From positions 1 through 51,942 of the forward strand of contig NZ_JADOBG010000018.1 in assembly GCF_016786215.1 (NCBI RefSeq): a DNA stretch of 51,942 bases. The letters are read 5' to 3'. Each line of letters opens with the position of its first letter. Position 1 is the stretch's first letter. The notes beneath the pieces were generated by a model. The model ran no database searches, was not told where the DNA came from, and saw only the letters and a list, made by a program, of their open reading frames with translations. This document shows, piece after piece, positions 17,955-27,395 of the stretch. Made by a program: the position numbers and the translations under genes. The stretch is from Legionella bononiensis (lineage in GTDB: Bacteria > Pseudomonadota > Gammaproteobacteria > Legionellales > Legionellaceae).

Positions 17955-19130
17955 ATGCGACCGAGACATTTAAATCAAAGAGGTAAACCAATAAGTAAAC
18001 CGATATCACTTTATGATAAGTGGCTGATTGGCGCTGTTTTTGGTTTGTTGATTATTGGCTTGATGATGGTCGCTTCCAGCTCGGTGATGATCTCGACAAA
18101 ATACTTCCATCAACCGTTTCATTTTTTAATTCGTCAGGCCTGTTATTTATTTTTTGGCCTGATGCTGGCTTTGGTTGTGGTGCGTACTGACAGCAGTTTT
18201 TGGGAAAAAATAAGCATGCCCATGCTGATCATCTGTTTGGTCATGTTGCTTGTAGTATTGGTTCCGGGGATCGGTAGAACCGTGAATGGGAGCAGACGTT
18301 GGCTTGCCTTTGGACCAATAGGCATTCAAGTGTCGGAAATGGCAAAATTAACCATGATTTTTTATCTGGCCGGGTATTTGGTACGGCAGCAGGAAGCAGT
18401 CAGTGAAAGTATTTTCGGCTTTATCAAGCCAATGATGATTCTGGGCGTTGTTTCATTCTTATTACTGCTTGAACCGGATTTTGGAGCTACTGTTGTTATC
18501 TCAGGTACGGTAATGGCCATGCTTTTCCTGGCGGGAGTGAAATTAAGGTATTATATTGGTTTAATGATAGTCGTGATCGGTGCTCTAGCGCTTCTTGCCA
18601 TTTCATCACCTTATCGTGTCGCCAGGTTAACAGCCTTTCTGGATCCATGGGCTGATCAATATAACAGCGGATATCAGCTCACCCAGTCGTTGATCGCGTT
18701 TGGTCGTGGCGGCTGGTTTGGTTCAGGTCTGGGGGAAAGCATTCAAAAGTTGATGTATTTACCCGAAGCACACACAGATTTTTTATTTGCTGTACTTGCT
18801 GAAGAATTAGGTTTGTTTGGAATTTTAGTAGTAATGCTATTGTATAGTATACTTGTATTTAGGGGACTAAATATCGCATATACAGCTCATGTACAAGATC
18901 GCCTTTTTGCTTCATTTACGGCATACGGTCTGACTTTTTGGTTGGCCTTGCAGGCTGCAATCAATATGGGGGTAAATGCGGGTTTGTTGCCTACAAAAGG
19001 GTTAACTCTGCCATTACTTAGTTATGGCGGTGCCAGTATGGTGATTAATTGTGTGGTTGTCGCATTGTTATTGCGTATAGACCATGAAAATCGTTGGCAG
19101 TCTCTTGGATTGAGAACGCAAACGGCATAA
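17955..19130 (+). CDS. ftsW: SEDS peptidoglycan glycosyltransferase FtsW
   Basis: 391 residues with about ten transmembrane helices after a basic N-terminus. FtsW polymerises lipid II at the division septum together with FtsI. SEDS signatures are present: GSRRWLAFGPIGIQVSEMAKL, LEPDFGATVVI, a large extracellular loop containing the conserved Asp region (FLDPWADQYNSGYQLTQSLIAFGRGGWFG.. in the family form), LPEAHTDFLFAVLAEELGLFG, and GLTLPLLSYGGASM near the end. The C-terminal Arg-rich tail faces the cytoplasm. In most proteobacteria murG comes next; here murC follows only 9 bp later. Confidence 0.96.
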   Translation: MRPRHLNQRGKPISKPISLYDKWLIGAVFGLLIIGLMMVASSSVMISTKYFHQPFHFLIRQACYLFFGLMLALVVVRTDSSFWEKISMPMLIICLVMLLVVLVPGIGRTVNGSRRWLAFGPIGIQVSEMAKLTMIFYLAGYLVRQQEAVSESIFGFIKPMMILGVVSFLLLLEPDFGATVVISGTVMAMLFLAGVKLRYYIGLMIVVIGALALLAISSPYRVARLTAFLDPWADQYNSGYQLTQSLIAFGRGGWFGSGLGESIQKLMYLPEAHTDFLFAVLAEELGLFGILVVMLLYSILVFRGLNIAYTAHVQDRLFASFTAYGLTFWLALQAAINMGVNAGLLPTKGLTLPLLSYGGASMVINCVVVALLLRIDHENRWQSLGLRTQTA

Positions 19131-19139
19131 GGGGGAATT

Positions 19140-20549
19140 GTGAATAATTCAGGACCATTTTTATCTACAAGGATGGGGCGTGTAGAACAAATTCATTTTG
19201 TTGGTATTGGTGGCGTTGGCATGTGCGGTATTGCAGAAGTGTTGCATAATCAAGGTTATCGTATCACGGGTTCTGATATTGGTGAAAGCAGCACGGTACA
19301 GCGTTTAAAATCACTGGGTATTCAGGTTCATATAGGCCATAGAGTTGAGAATATTCAAGGTGCTGATGTTGTCGTGCGTTCTTCGGCCGTTGATATGAAC
19401 AATCCGGAAATTATTGCCGCACGTGAATTAATGATTCCCGTGATTCCAAGAGCAGCAATGCTGGCTGAGTTAATGCGATTCAGACATGGGATCGCTATTG
19501 CGGGTACTCACGGTAAAACTACGACTACAAGTCTGGTCAGTAGCCTGCTTGCTGAAGGGGGACTCGATCCCAGTTTTGTTATTGGTGGAAAATTAAACAG
19601 CTGTGGCAGCAACGCGCAACTGGGTAAATCAGCTTATTTTGTAGTTGAGGCAGATGAAAGCGACGCTTCATTTTTATTTTTAAAACCTATGATGGCGGTG
19701 GTTACCAACATCGATGCTGATCATATGGATACCTATGAGGATGATTTTGATAAATTAAGAACCACCTTTCTTGAGTTCTTACACCATTTACCTTTTTATG
19801 GTTTGGCTGTGGTGTGTATTGAAGACGAAGAAATTCAAAAAATTCTCCCGGCAATCCAAAGACCTACTCTAACTTATGGATTTAAAGAGGACGCTCATTA
19901 TCGCGCTGTAAATTGGACACAAAATGAAATGCTCAGCCAGTTCACAGTGATTAGACCTGCACCTTATTCGCAATTATCGATTGAGTTCCAGTATCCTGGT
20001 CGTCATAATGTTTTGAATGCCCTGGCTGCGATTGCAATTGCAACAGAGCTGGGTGTCGATGATGATTCCATTATTCGTGGTCTGAAAAAATTTCAGGGTG
20101 TAGGACGACGATTTCAAATGCTGGGTGAAAGACAGTTTGAACACGGATCAGCTATAGTCGTTGATGATTATGGACATCATCCACAAGAAATATTATCGAC
20201 TATCGATGCGTTCAGACGTGTTTGGCCAGATAAACGGTTGGTGCATGTATTTCAACCGCACCGTTATACACGAACACAATCTTTATATAATCAATTTATA
20301 GATGTTTTAAGTCTTTCTGACGAGCTGTTTTTATTTGATATCTATGCCGCCGGTGAGAAAGCAATTCCAGGTATTTCCAGTGAGGGATTAGCCAAAGGAA
20401 TCAGGGATAAAGACAGAAGAGTGACCATGGTTACTGAACAGTCTCTGAAAGAAAAGCTGGATGCATCTATTAAGGACGGCGATGTGATTCTGATGCAGGG
20501 GGCTGGAAATATTGGCCAAATGGCAGTAAACCTGATGAAAAAAGGGTGA
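19140..20549 (+). CDS. murC: UDP-MurNAc--L-alanine ligase MurC
   Basis: 469 residues. The start is GTG 19140, with a strong AAGGGGGA Shine-Dalgarno just before it. MurC adds L-Ala to UDP-MurNAc, the first step of stem-peptide synthesis. Motifs: IHFVGIGGVGMCGIAEVL (nucleotide-binding start), SDIGESSTVQRL, P-loop IAGTHGKTTTTSLV, EADESDASFL, TNIDADHMDTY, NALAAIAIA, and VVDDYGHHPQEI with VFQPHRYTRTQ in the C-terminal domain. The next gene begins within a few bases of the stop, so translation is probably coupled. Confidence 0.97.
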   Translation: MNNSGPFLSTRMGRVEQIHFVGIGGVGMCGIAEVLHNQGYRITGSDIGESSTVQRLKSLGIQVHIGHRVENIQGADVVVRSSAVDMNNPEIIAARELMIPVIPRAAMLAELMRFRHGIAIAGTHGKTTTTSLVSSLLAEGGLDPSFVIGGKLNSCGSNAQLGKSAYFVVEADESDASFLFLKPMMAVVTNIDADHMDTYEDDFDKLRTTFLEFLHHLPFYGLAVVCIEDEEIQKILPAIQRPTLTYGFKEDAHYRAVNWTQNEMLSQFTVIRPAPYSQLSIEFQYPGRHNVLNALAAIAIATELGVDDDSIIRGLKKFQGVGRRFQMLGERQFEHGSAIVVDDYGHHPQEILSTIDAFRRVWPDKRLVHVFQPHRYTRTQSLYNQFIDVLSLSDELFLFDIYAAGEKAIPGISSEGLAKGIRDKDRRVTMVTEQSLKEKLDASIKDGDVILMQGAGNIGQMAVNLMKKG

Positions 20550-20557
20550 CAATTAAC

Positions 20558-21469
20558 ATGAGCATAATGGAAAAGGATTGTGGTCTTGCTGCTGAATGCC
20601 AGGGTACATTGCTGTTTAATGAGCCGTTGGCTGATTATACAACCTGGCGTGTGGGCGGGCCTGCAACCAGACTCTATAAGCCAGCTCATCTGGCTGATTT
20701 AGTTGTTTTCCTTCGCCAGCTTCCCAAGAATGAACCTTTGTTATGGTTGGGCTTAGGCTCTAACTCTTTAATACGTGATAAAGGTTTTTCAGGTACAGTA
20801 GTGGTTACTCAGGGCTGTTTAAAAGAAATAAGCCTGTTAGATGCGGATACTGTCCGAGTTGAGGCGGGCGTGTCCTGTGCCAGTATGGCACGGTTTACTG
20901 CACGAAATAATCTTTCCGGCGGAGAATTCTGGGCTGGTATTCCCGGTACTATGGGCGGTGCTTTGAGAATGAATGCGGGCTGTCATGGTGGCGAAACATG
21001 GCAATCAGTAATCGAGGTTCAAACAATTAACCGTCATGGTGAGATTAGAGTAAGAAAACCGGAAGAATTTGAAGTCGCTTACAGACATGTGGCAGGATTA
21101 GACAATGAGTGGTTTATTTCCGCTACTTTTAAATTGTCCCCGGGTAACAAAGAGACTTCGCTACAGGTAATAAAAGATTTGTTGGCACATCGCACCAATA
21201 CTCAACCAACAAATGAATACAATTGTGGTTCAGTATTTAGAAATCCTCCTGGAAATTATGCTGCGCGGCTTATCGAATCATGTGGTTTGAAAGGATTTCA
21301 GATAGGAGGAGCAGTTGTCTCTCAGAAGCATGCTAATTTTATTATCAATCATGAGGGTACTGCATCTGCTGCGGATATTGAAGCATTGATTCATTTGGTG
21401 CAAACTAAAGTTAAAGAGCAAACAACTATAGAGTTGATGCACGAAGTACATATTATTGGAGACTGTTAA
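20558..21469 (+). CDS. murB: UDP-N-acetylenolpyruvoylglucosamine reductase MurB
   Basis: 303 residues from ATG 20558. An in-frame GTG at 20546 overlaps the murC stop and an ATG lies at 20567; 20558 is preferred because the AAAAAGGG at the end of murC then serves as the Shine-Dalgarno. The NADPH- and FAD-dependent enzyme reduces enolpyruvyl-UDP-GlcNAc to UDP-MurNAc. FAD-binding motifs are [18 protein letters not shown] and [20 protein letters not shown]. Later motifs are [17 protein letters not shown] and [18 protein letters not shown], then HANFIIN, which fit the shorter type II MurB. murB within the dcw cluster differs from E. coli, where it lies elsewhere. Confidence 0.95.
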   Translation: MSIMEKDCGLAAECQGTLLFNEPLADYTTWRVGGPATRLYKPAHLADLVVFLRQLPKNEPLLWLGLGSNSLIRDKGFSGTVVVTQGCLKEISLLDADTVRVEAGVSCASMARFTARNNLSGGEFWAGIPGTMGGALRMNAGCHGGETWQSVIEVQTINRHGEIRVRKPEEFEVAYRHVAGLDNEWFISATFKLSPGNKETSLQVIKDLLAHRTNTQPTNEYNCGSVFRNPPGNYAARLIESCGLKGFQIGGAVVSQKHANFIINHEGTASAADIEALIHLVQTKVKEQTTIELMHEVHIIGDC

Positions 21470-22563
21470 TGTCTAAGCTTATCAACCTTGTTTTGCTTTA
21501 TGGTGGAAAATCAGGTGAGCATGAAGTGTCATTAATTTCAGCATCATCGGTTCTCAGGCATTTGAATTCAGAGAAATATCATATTATTCCCATAGCAATG
21601 GATAAAAATGGCCAGTTTCATTTGCACACTTATGCTGATTTACTGAACTATAAAGAAAAACTCCCTGTAATAACAGAACATTCGAAACCCTTGGATAGCC
21701 TGGTAAGTAACGGTCGCCTGGCCGTTGAAGCCGATGTGGTTTTTCCTGTAGTACATGGTCCATTATATGAAGATGGCAGTTTGCAAGGTTTGCTCGAACT
21801 GGCGGGAGTTGCCTATGTTGGTTGTGATGTATTGCCTTCAGCCATTGGTATGGATAAGGATATGGCAAGACGAGTAGCATGTATTAATGGTCTTCATTCA
21901 GCTCAGTATAAATTATTATCATGGCATACCACTTCGGCTGAAAGACAGCAATTCTGTAACGAAATTTCCGCGGAGTTTGGCTGGCCCCTATTTGTAAAAC
22001 CCTGCTCGTTAGGATCCAGTGTGGGTATTCATAAAGCCAAAAATATGGCTGAATTGGTTGCCGCTGTAGATGATGCCTTACGTTATGACGAGGAAATCCT
22101 GGTTGAGGAATTCATTCAGGGTCGAGAAATTGAATTGGCGGTATTAGAAAATATCAAACCTTCTGCCAAGCCACGAGTCAGTGTTGTGGGAGAAATTCGG
22201 GTGAATCATCCCGATGGCTTTTATTCTTATACTGCGAAGTATCTGGAAAGTGGTCAGACCGATTTAATTATTCCAGCGCTATTGAATAATAAACTGGACG
22301 AACGATTAAAACAGGCTGCCGCTGAGATATTTTCCCGATTAAAATGTAAAGGAATGGCGAGAGTTGATTTTTTTGTGAATGATAAAACAGAAGAAATCTA
22401 TTTTAATGAAATCAATACATTGCCTGGTTTTACTTCGATAAGTATGTATCCAAAATTGTGGCAGGCAAGTGGTTTGACTTACCCTGATCTGCTTGATGAA
22501 CTGATTCAAATTGCAATGACACATCAAAATTGTCGACAACATTTAGTGACCAATTACCTGTGA
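21469..22563 (+). CDS. ddl: D-alanine--D-alanine ligase
   Basis: 364 residues. Its ATG shares a base with the murB stop (TAATG), so translation is likely coupled. ATP-grasp enzyme that joins two D-Ala for MurF to use. Motifs: [19 protein letters not shown] (N-terminal substrate loop), [67 protein letters not shown], and the metal-binding end [21 protein letters not shown]. Length is normal for the family. Confidence 0.96.
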   Translation: MSKLINLVLLYGGKSGEHEVSLISASSVLRHLNSEKYHIIPIAMDKNGQFHLHTYADLLNYKEKLPVITEHSKPLDSLVSNGRLAVEADVVFPVVHGPLYEDGSLQGLLELAGVAYVGCDVLPSAIGMDKDMARRVACINGLHSAQYKLLSWHTTSAERQQFCNEISAEFGWPLFVKPCSLGSSVGIHKAKNMAELVAAVDDALRYDEEILVEEFIQGREIELAVLENIKPSAKPRVSVVGEIRVNHPDGFYSYTAKYLESGQTDLIIPALLNNKLDERLKQAAAEIFSRLKCKGMARVDFFVNDKTEEIYFNEINTLPGFTSISMYPKLWQASGLTYPDLLDELIQIAMTHQNCRQHLVTNYL

Positions 22564-23300
22564 AAGAGAACATCAAGAGAAAGGATGTTGATTCCGATGG
22601 GCTGCGCTATGTCGGCCTGTTGGGGTTATTAATTCTAAGCGCTGTGCTATTAGCCGGGCGCCTGGGCTATTTATATCTTGCTGATGCAGATCGTTTCCCA
22701 ATTACTACGATTAAAGTAGCTGCCAGTTATGAACATGTGAGTCATAAAGAATTGGAAGCCGTGTTGGCAAAACATTTAAGTGCCAGTTTTTTTGCTTTGC
22801 CGGTGAGTCGATTACAGAATGAGCTTAATGCAATAAACTGGATAGACAGTGCCTATGTAGAAAGAGTCTGGCCTGATACTATAAAAATAAAACTTGTGGA
22901 AAAGAATCCAGTTGCCATTTGGGGAAATGCCTTGATGACTGAGGATGGCACATTGTTTAATGAAGGCAATGTTCCAGTAGATTTAAACGTTCCAAAACTA
23001 AAAGGACCGACAGGTCAACAATTAGACGTCTTACAAGTTTACGAAAAATTGAGTAAGATATTATCATCGTATGGTTTAAATGCTTCCGGATTGAGCTTAA
23101 GAGACAATCAGGCCTGGGTATTAATACTGGGTAATGGCGTAAAAATATACTTGGGAAAGAAAGAGTTAGAGGCGCGATTGCTGCGTTTTTGTAAAGCATA
23201 TCCTGCAGTATTTGCTGAAAAAGCAGATCAGTTGGCAAGCGTGGATTTACGTTATCCGCGTGGTATGGCAGTGCAGTGGAAACAACAAACGGGACGATAA
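22560..23300 (+). CDS. ftsQ: Cell division protein FtsQ
   Basis: Start taken at GTG 22560, overlapping the ddl stop as GTGA (246 residues). A TTG at 22530 would add ten residues. No clear Shine-Dalgarno supports either. Single-pass inner-membrane protein: a basic cytoplasmic N-terminus, one membrane helix ([24 protein letters not shown]), then a periplasmic POTRA domain beginning [22 protein letters not shown] and a beta domain with [29 protein letters not shown], the FtsQ signature. It links early and late divisome proteins with FtsB and FtsL. ftsA begins at its stop codon. Confidence 0.93.
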   Translation: MKENIKRKDVDSDGLRYVGLLGLLILSAVLLAGRLGYLYLADADRFPITTIKVAASYEHVSHKELEAVLAKHLSASFFALPVSRLQNELNAINWIDSAYVERVWPDTIKIKLVEKNPVAIWGNALMTEDGTLFNEGNVPVDLNVPKLKGPTGQQLDVLQVYEKLSKILSSYGLNASGLSLRDNQAWVLILGNGVKIYLGKKELEARLLRFCKAYPAVFAEKADQLASVDLRYPRGMAVQWKQQTGR

Positions 23301-24538
23301 TGGCTAAAAAAATTGAAAAAAATATTATCACTGGATTGGATATTGGCACTTCAAAAATAATTGCCTTAATTGGTGAAGTGACTTCCGATGGAGCGATTGA
23401 AATAATTGGAATTGGCCGCCATCCTTCTCGCGGTTTAAAACGTGGAGTCGTCGTTGACATAGAAGCCACAGTTAATTCCATACAGCGTGCAGTGCAGGAA
23501 GCTGAATTAATGGCTGGCTGTGAAGTCAGAACTGTTTATGCAGGGATCGCTGGTAGTCATATACGCAGTTTGAATTCTCACGGAATTGTTGCTATTCGGG
23601 ATCAGGAAGTGTCTCAGGCTGATGTCGAACGGGTTATTGACGCAGCCAAGGCTGTGGCCATACCGGCAGATCAAAAAATTCTACATATTCTGCCTCAGGA
23701 ATTCATCATTGATCACCAGGGAAGTATTCGTGAACCTATAGGTATGGCTGGAGTCCGACTTGAGTCTCGCGTGCATATAGTCACAGGCTCGGTCAGCGCT
23801 GCTCAGAATATAGTAAAATGCGTACGTCGATGTGGACTGGAGGTTAATGACATCATTCTGGAGCAACTGGCATCCAGTCATGCAGTACTCACTGAAGATG
23901 AGAAAGATCTGGGTGTCTGTTTGATTGACATTGGTGGGGGTACCACTGATATTGCCATATTCTGTGAAGGAGCAATTCAACATACATCAGTAATACCTAT
24001 CGCAGGAGATCAGGTGACTAATGATATTGCCATGGCCTTAAGAACGCCAACCAAGGCTGCCGAAGCAATTAAATTGAGTCATGCGTGTGCTTTACCTGAA
24101 TTGGCTAATTCAAACCAAATGCTTGAAGTTGCAAGTGTCAATGAACGACCAGGTAGAAAAATATCAGCCAAGGCGCTGGCTGATGTAGTTTCCGCTCGAT
24201 ATGAAGAATTATTTTCTCTGGTTCGCAATGAATTAAAACGCAGTGGATTTGAAGACAGAATGGCTGCAGGAATTGTACTCACCGGTGGGGCTTCTAATGT
24301 TAGAGGTGCTATTGAACTTGCGGAACTTTGTTTTGAAATGCCAGTCCGAAAAGGATGCGCTCATCATGTTTCAGGCTTGGCAGAAGCTACTGAAAATCCA
24401 TCTTTTGCTACCGGTGTTGGCTTGTTACTTCATGGCTTCCAACAGCAATATGAAGGAGGATATAATGTGCCGGCATTGAATGATAATACCAAGGGAATTT
24501 GGTCACGAATGAAAGAATGGTTTCAAGGTAATTTTTAA
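23300..24538 (+). CDS. ftsA: Cell division protein FtsA
   Basis: 412 residues from ATG 23300, which overlaps the ftsQ stop as TAATG; a longer frame from 23276 lies inside ftsQ and is not needed. Actin-like ATPase that anchors FtsZ to the membrane. Motifs: ITGLDIGTSKIIALIGEV (phosphate 1), the FtsA-specific 1C subdomain at about 85-165, GVCLIDIGGGTTDIAIF (phosphate 2), GIVLTGGASNVRGAIELAE (adenosine motif), and a C-terminal amphipathic tail (IWSRMKEWFQGNF) that serves as a membrane-targeting helix. A 145-bp leader separates it from ftsZ. Confidence 0.96.
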   Translation: MAKKIEKNIITGLDIGTSKIIALIGEVTSDGAIEIIGIGRHPSRGLKRGVVVDIEATVNSIQRAVQEAELMAGCEVRTVYAGIAGSHIRSLNSHGIVAIRDQEVSQADVERVIDAAKAVAIPADQKILHILPQEFIIDHQGSIREPIGMAGVRLESRVHIVTGSVSAAQNIVKCVRRCGLEVNDIILEQLASSHAVLTEDEKDLGVCLIDIGGGTTDIAIFCEGAIQHTSVIPIAGDQVTNDIAMALRTPTKAAEAIKLSHACALPELANSNQMLEVASVNERPGRKISAKALADVVSARYEELFSLVRNELKRSGFEDRMAAGIVLTGGASNVRGAIELAELCFEMPVRKGCAHHVSGLAEATENPSFATGVGLLLHGFQQQYEGGYNVPALNDNTKGIWSRMKEWFQGNF

Positions 24539-24552
24539 TTAATTTAAAAATT

Positions 24553-24596
24553 ATTAAGTAAACGCTTAGAGATTACTCACGAAGATTAAGTAAATG
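24553..24596. repeat. Direct repeat in the ftsZ leader
   Basis: ATTAAGTAAACG (24553-24564) and ATTAAGTAAATG (24585-24596) are 11/12 identical and exactly 32 bp apart, about three helical turns. They lie between ftsA and ftsZ, where ftsZ promoters are expected, and may be a regulator binding site. Confidence 0.4.
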
Positions 24597-24603
24597 ATTA
24601 GGG

Positions 24604-24621
24604 GTTGCATCAAAATGCAAC
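24604..24621 (+). other. Small perfect hairpin in the ftsZ leader
   Basis: GTTGCAT (24604-24610), loop CAAA, ATGCAAC (24615-24621). A 7-bp stem with a tetraloop, 62 nt before the ftsZ ATG. There is no T-run, so it is not a standard terminator; it could be a stabilising or regulatory 5' leader structure. Confidence 0.4.
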
Positions 24622-24683
24622 ATACACAAAACTGTTTTAAAGTGATAAGCAGAAAAAAAGCAGCACACTAGGGGAGCGGGGTT

Positions 24684-25889
24684 ATGTTTGAATTAATGGA
24701 AAGCAGCCATCAAGATAATAATGCTGTAATAAAGGTTGTAGGTGTTGGCGGTGGCGGCGGTAACGCTGTGGAACATATGGTTGCTGAAAATATAGACGGT
24801 GTAGAGTTTATTTGTGCTAATACAGACGCTCAGGCATTGAAAGGCTCCAATGCCAAAATTCATATTCAATTAGGCGACGAACTGACTAAAGGCTTGGGTG
24901 CTGGAGCTAATCCGCAAATAGGTCGTGAAGCTGCGGAAGAAGATAGAGATCATATACGAGAAATATTAAGTGGTGCTGATATGGTTTTTATTACAGCAGG
25001 TATGGGAGGCGGGACTGGAACAGGAGCTGCTCCAGTATTTGCCGAGATTGCCAAAGAATTGGGAATCTTGACTGTTGCTGTGGTAACCAAACCATTTTCA
25101 TTTGAAGGGAAACAACGCGCTCTTGCAGCTGAAGACGGAATTCGTCGTTTGGCAGAACATGTCGATTCATTGATCACGATACCTAACAATAAATTATTAA
25201 GTGTTTTAGGCAAAAATATCAGTTTGCTGAATGCGTTTAAAGCGGCAAACAACGTATTGCTTGGTGCTGTAAAAGGTATCTCTGACTTAATCACTCGTCC
25301 CGGTTTAATCAACGTGGATTTCGCTGACGTGCGAACTGTAATGTCAGAAATGGGCATGGCCATGATGGGAACAGGAAGTGCCGTCGGTGAGCAAAGAGCC
25401 AGACAGGCAGCTGAGGCTGCAATCGCTTCTCCATTATTGGAAGATGTGAATTTTTCCGGAGCACGAGGAATACTGGTCAATATTACAGCCGGCCTTGATA
25501 TGTCTATAGGCGAGTTTGAAGAAGTTGGTGACGTGGTTAAAGAATTTATATCTGATGATGCGACTGTAGTAGTAGGTACTGTAATTGATCCTGAAATGAC
25601 TGATGAAATGAGGGTTACTGTGATCGTTACTGGTTTGGGTGATATGAGACAACGTCATCAACAGCCACAACAACAAGGGCAACGTGCTCGATTAATGGAA
25701 TCCACTCGAAGTGATGGTTCTCTTGATTATCATCAATTGGATAGACCTGCAGTAATTCGTAAACAAGCCCAGAGTGCCGCTGTATCTACATCTTCTGCAA
25801 AACAAAAAAGTTCTGTAAGTGACAGTGTTCCGGATGTTGATTATCTGGATATACCTGCCTTTCTTCGTCGTCAGGAAGAGGAAGCCTAG
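24684..25889 (+). CDS. ftsZ: Cell division GTPase FtsZ
   Basis: 401 residues, with a strong Shine-Dalgarno (AGGGGAGCGGGG) before the ATG. Tubulin homolog forming the Z-ring. GTP-binding motifs: [25 protein letters not shown] and the tubulin signature [17 protein letters not shown]; the synergy loop region has [12 protein letters not shown] variable Gln-rich linker (about 315-385) leads to the conserved C-terminal peptide [12 protein letters not shown], which binds FtsA and ZipA, both encoded nearby. The 145-bp leader with repeats and a hairpin suggests it has its own promoter besides operon read-through. Confidence 0.98.
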   Translation: MFELMESSHQDNNAVIKVVGVGGGGGNAVEHMVAENIDGVEFICANTDAQALKGSNAKIHIQLGDELTKGLGAGANPQIGREAAEEDRDHIREILSGADMVFITAGMGGGTGTGAAPVFAEIAKELGILTVAVVTKPFSFEGKQRALAAEDGIRRLAEHVDSLITIPNNKLLSVLGKNISLLNAFKAANNVLLGAVKGISDLITRPGLINVDFADVRTVMSEMGMAMMGTGSAVGEQRARQAAEAAIASPLLEDVNFSGARGILVNITAGLDMSIGEFEEVGDVVKEFISDDATVVVGTVIDPEMTDEMRVTVIVTGLGDMRQRHQQPQQQGQRARLMESTRSDGSLDYHQLDRPAVIRKQAQSAAVSTSSAKQKSSVSDSVPDVDYLDIPAFLRRQEEEA

Positions 25890-25940
25890 TTGAACGTTCA
25901 CTCAAGTGTATTTTGAACGATTATGAATCAGAAAAAAGAG

Positions 25941-25961
25941 CACAGCCTTGGGTAGGCTGTG
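25941..25961 (+). terminator. Rho-independent terminator after ftsZ
   Basis: CACAGCCT (25941-25948), loop tgggt, AGGCTGTG (25954-25961): a perfect 8-bp stem, then tatttt. It lies 51 bp after the ftsZ stop, marking the end of the division operon before lpxC. Confidence 0.75.
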
Positions 25962-26070
25962 TATTTTAAGGTTGTAATCTTTTGAATGACACTTGAATTG
26001 GGTTGTTCAATTAAGTGATTTGTTCTTGATTAAAGATTTTGATTTTAGATTTGAGATACCTTCAGGAAGC

Positions 26071-26104
26071 GCGAAGAGATTGAGCTTTTTTCGTAAGTCC
26101 CGAC
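26071..26104 (+). repeat. Interspersed 34-bp repeat, copy 1
   Basis: The sequence starts gcgaagagattgagc and ends ttttttcgtaagtcccgac. The reverse complement of 37251-37284 matches it with a few substitutions and a one-base gap, sharing cgaagagattg and a taagtcc end. Two such copies 11 kb apart, both intergenic, suggest a dispersed repeat family. Confidence 0.55.
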
Positions 26105-26233
26105 AATTTTATTAGGAATAAAATAGTTCTATACTATTTAAGTATAGAAAAAAATTAGACTAATCAATAAATTGTTGCTAAGATCAAGAGGTTTTTGCGC
26201 GCAAAATAAATAAAGAAGAAAGGTGAGCACTGA

Positions 26234-27148
26234 ATGATAAAACAAAGAACTCCTAAAAAGGTAATCCAGGCTACTGGCGTTGGGTTGCATTCCGGTGAGA
26301 AAGTGCTTTTAACCTTAAGACCCGCTCCTGTTAATACAGGGATAGTTTTTAGAAGAGTGGATCTGTCACCAGTTGTTGAAATTCCAGCCTCCTACGAGTA
26401 TGTCGGGGATACCATGCTCTGTACTACGCTACATCATGGAAGCGTTAAAATTGCAACTGTGGAACATCTTCTGTCTGCTTTGGCTGGTTTAGGTATTGAT
26501 AATGCCTATATTGATGTTAATGCACCCGAGCTGCCCATTATGGATGGCAGCGCAGCACCATTTGTCTTTCTAATTCAATCTGCTGGTATCAAAGAGCAAA
26601 ATGCTGCCAAGAAGTACATCCGTATTCTTAAGCCTATTCGTGTTGAAGACAATGGTAAATACGTGCAGTTCCTGCCACACAAAGGGTATAAGGTTTCTTT
26701 CACGATTGATTTTGATCACCCCGTATTTAATGACAAGCCACAGACTGTATGTTTTGATTTTTCAGGCACTTCCTACGTTAAAGAAGTATGCCGAGCCAGG
26801 ACTTTTGGTTTTCTTTCCGATTATGAAAAATTACGGGAATGTGATTTAGCTAAAGGCGGTAGTTTGGATAATGCGATTGTTGTTGATAATTACCGTGTCC
26901 TTAATGAAGATGGATTACGTTTTGAGTCAGAATTCGTGACTCATAAAGTTCTGGATGCCATTGGTGACTTATATCTGTTGGGTTCCAGTTTAATTGGTGC
27001 ATTTGAAGGGTATAAATCAGGTCACGAACTGAATAACAGGCTATTACGTGAATTAATGGTCAGGCAAGATGCTTGGGAATATACCTATTTTGATGCAGAA
27101 AATTATTTGCCATCAATGCAATCTGAATATTATCCTGTCGAAGCCTAA
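26234..27148 (+). CDS. lpxC: UDP-3-O-acyl-N-acetylglucosamine deacetylase LpxC
   Basis: 304 residues, the standard length; GAAAGG precedes the ATG. Zinc deacetylase for the committed step of lipid A synthesis. Motifs: [21 protein letters not shown] at the start, [17 protein letters not shown] (first zinc His, substrate pocket Thr/Leu), [18 protein letters not shown] (zinc His and Asp) and [14 protein letters not shown] (catalytic His). As in many gammaproteobacteria, lpxC closes the dcw cluster, but here it is set apart by a terminator and a 344-bp gap, so it is probably transcribed on its own. Confidence 0.97.
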   Translation: MIKQRTPKKVIQATGVGLHSGEKVLLTLRPAPVNTGIVFRRVDLSPVVEIPASYEYVGDTMLCTTLHHGSVKIATVEHLLSALAGLGIDNAYIDVNAPELPIMDGSAAPFVFLIQSAGIKEQNAAKKYIRILKPIRVEDNGKYVQFLPHKGYKVSFTIDFDHPVFNDKPQTVCFDFSGTSYVKEVCRARTFGFLSDYEKLRECDLAKGGSLDNAIVVDNYRVLNEDGLRFESEFVTHKVLDAIGDLYLLGSSLIGAFEGYKSGHELNNRLLRELMVRQDAWEYTYFDAENYLPSMQSEYYPVEA

Positions 27149-27181
27149 TACAAGATAAAGTGTACCGTCTGGTTAATTTTT

Positions 27182-27204
27182 AGCCTTTTTCTGGAATAAA
27201 GGCT
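27182..27204 (+). terminator. Hairpin after lpxC
   Basis: AGCCTTT (27182-27188) and AAAGGCT (27198-27204), a perfect 7-bp stem with a 9-nt loop, 33 bp after the lpxC stop. There is no T-run after it, so termination is uncertain. Confidence 0.4.
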
Positions 27205-27395
27205 GATAAACTGTGATGGTACGATTTATTAATCAGTTGTTCCCCGCAGTAATAGAGTTCCATTACTGTTATATGATGGTTCTCATTAAATTAGTTCTTT
27301 AAAAGATACGTATAAATCTCAATACTATTGAATTGATTGGTTGTATTCTATTAATTAGTAAAATACTCTCGATATAAAGGCAAAGGAGTCGCACG

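Larger units (their letters stand above)
25890..26233. other. ftsZ-lpxC intergenic region with repeat copy and palindrome
   Basis: This 344-bp gap holds the terminator at 25941-25961 and a copy of a repeated 34-bp element at 26071-26104. It also holds a perfect inverted repeat, CTATACT/AGTATAG with a 5-nt spacer (26129-26147), followed by a run of A residues. The lpxC promoter should lie in its second half. TATACT within the palindrome is a possible -10 but has no good -35, so I do not call a promoter. No ORF is evident. Confidence 0.55.

Noticed and set aside
22957..23481. 174-codon minus-strand ORF across ftsQ and ftsA
   Set aside because: It overlaps two certain genes on the opposite strand, with no family resemblance.
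24950..25480. 176-codon minus-strand ORF inside ftsZ
   Set aside because: Antisense shadow of the highly conserved FtsZ core.
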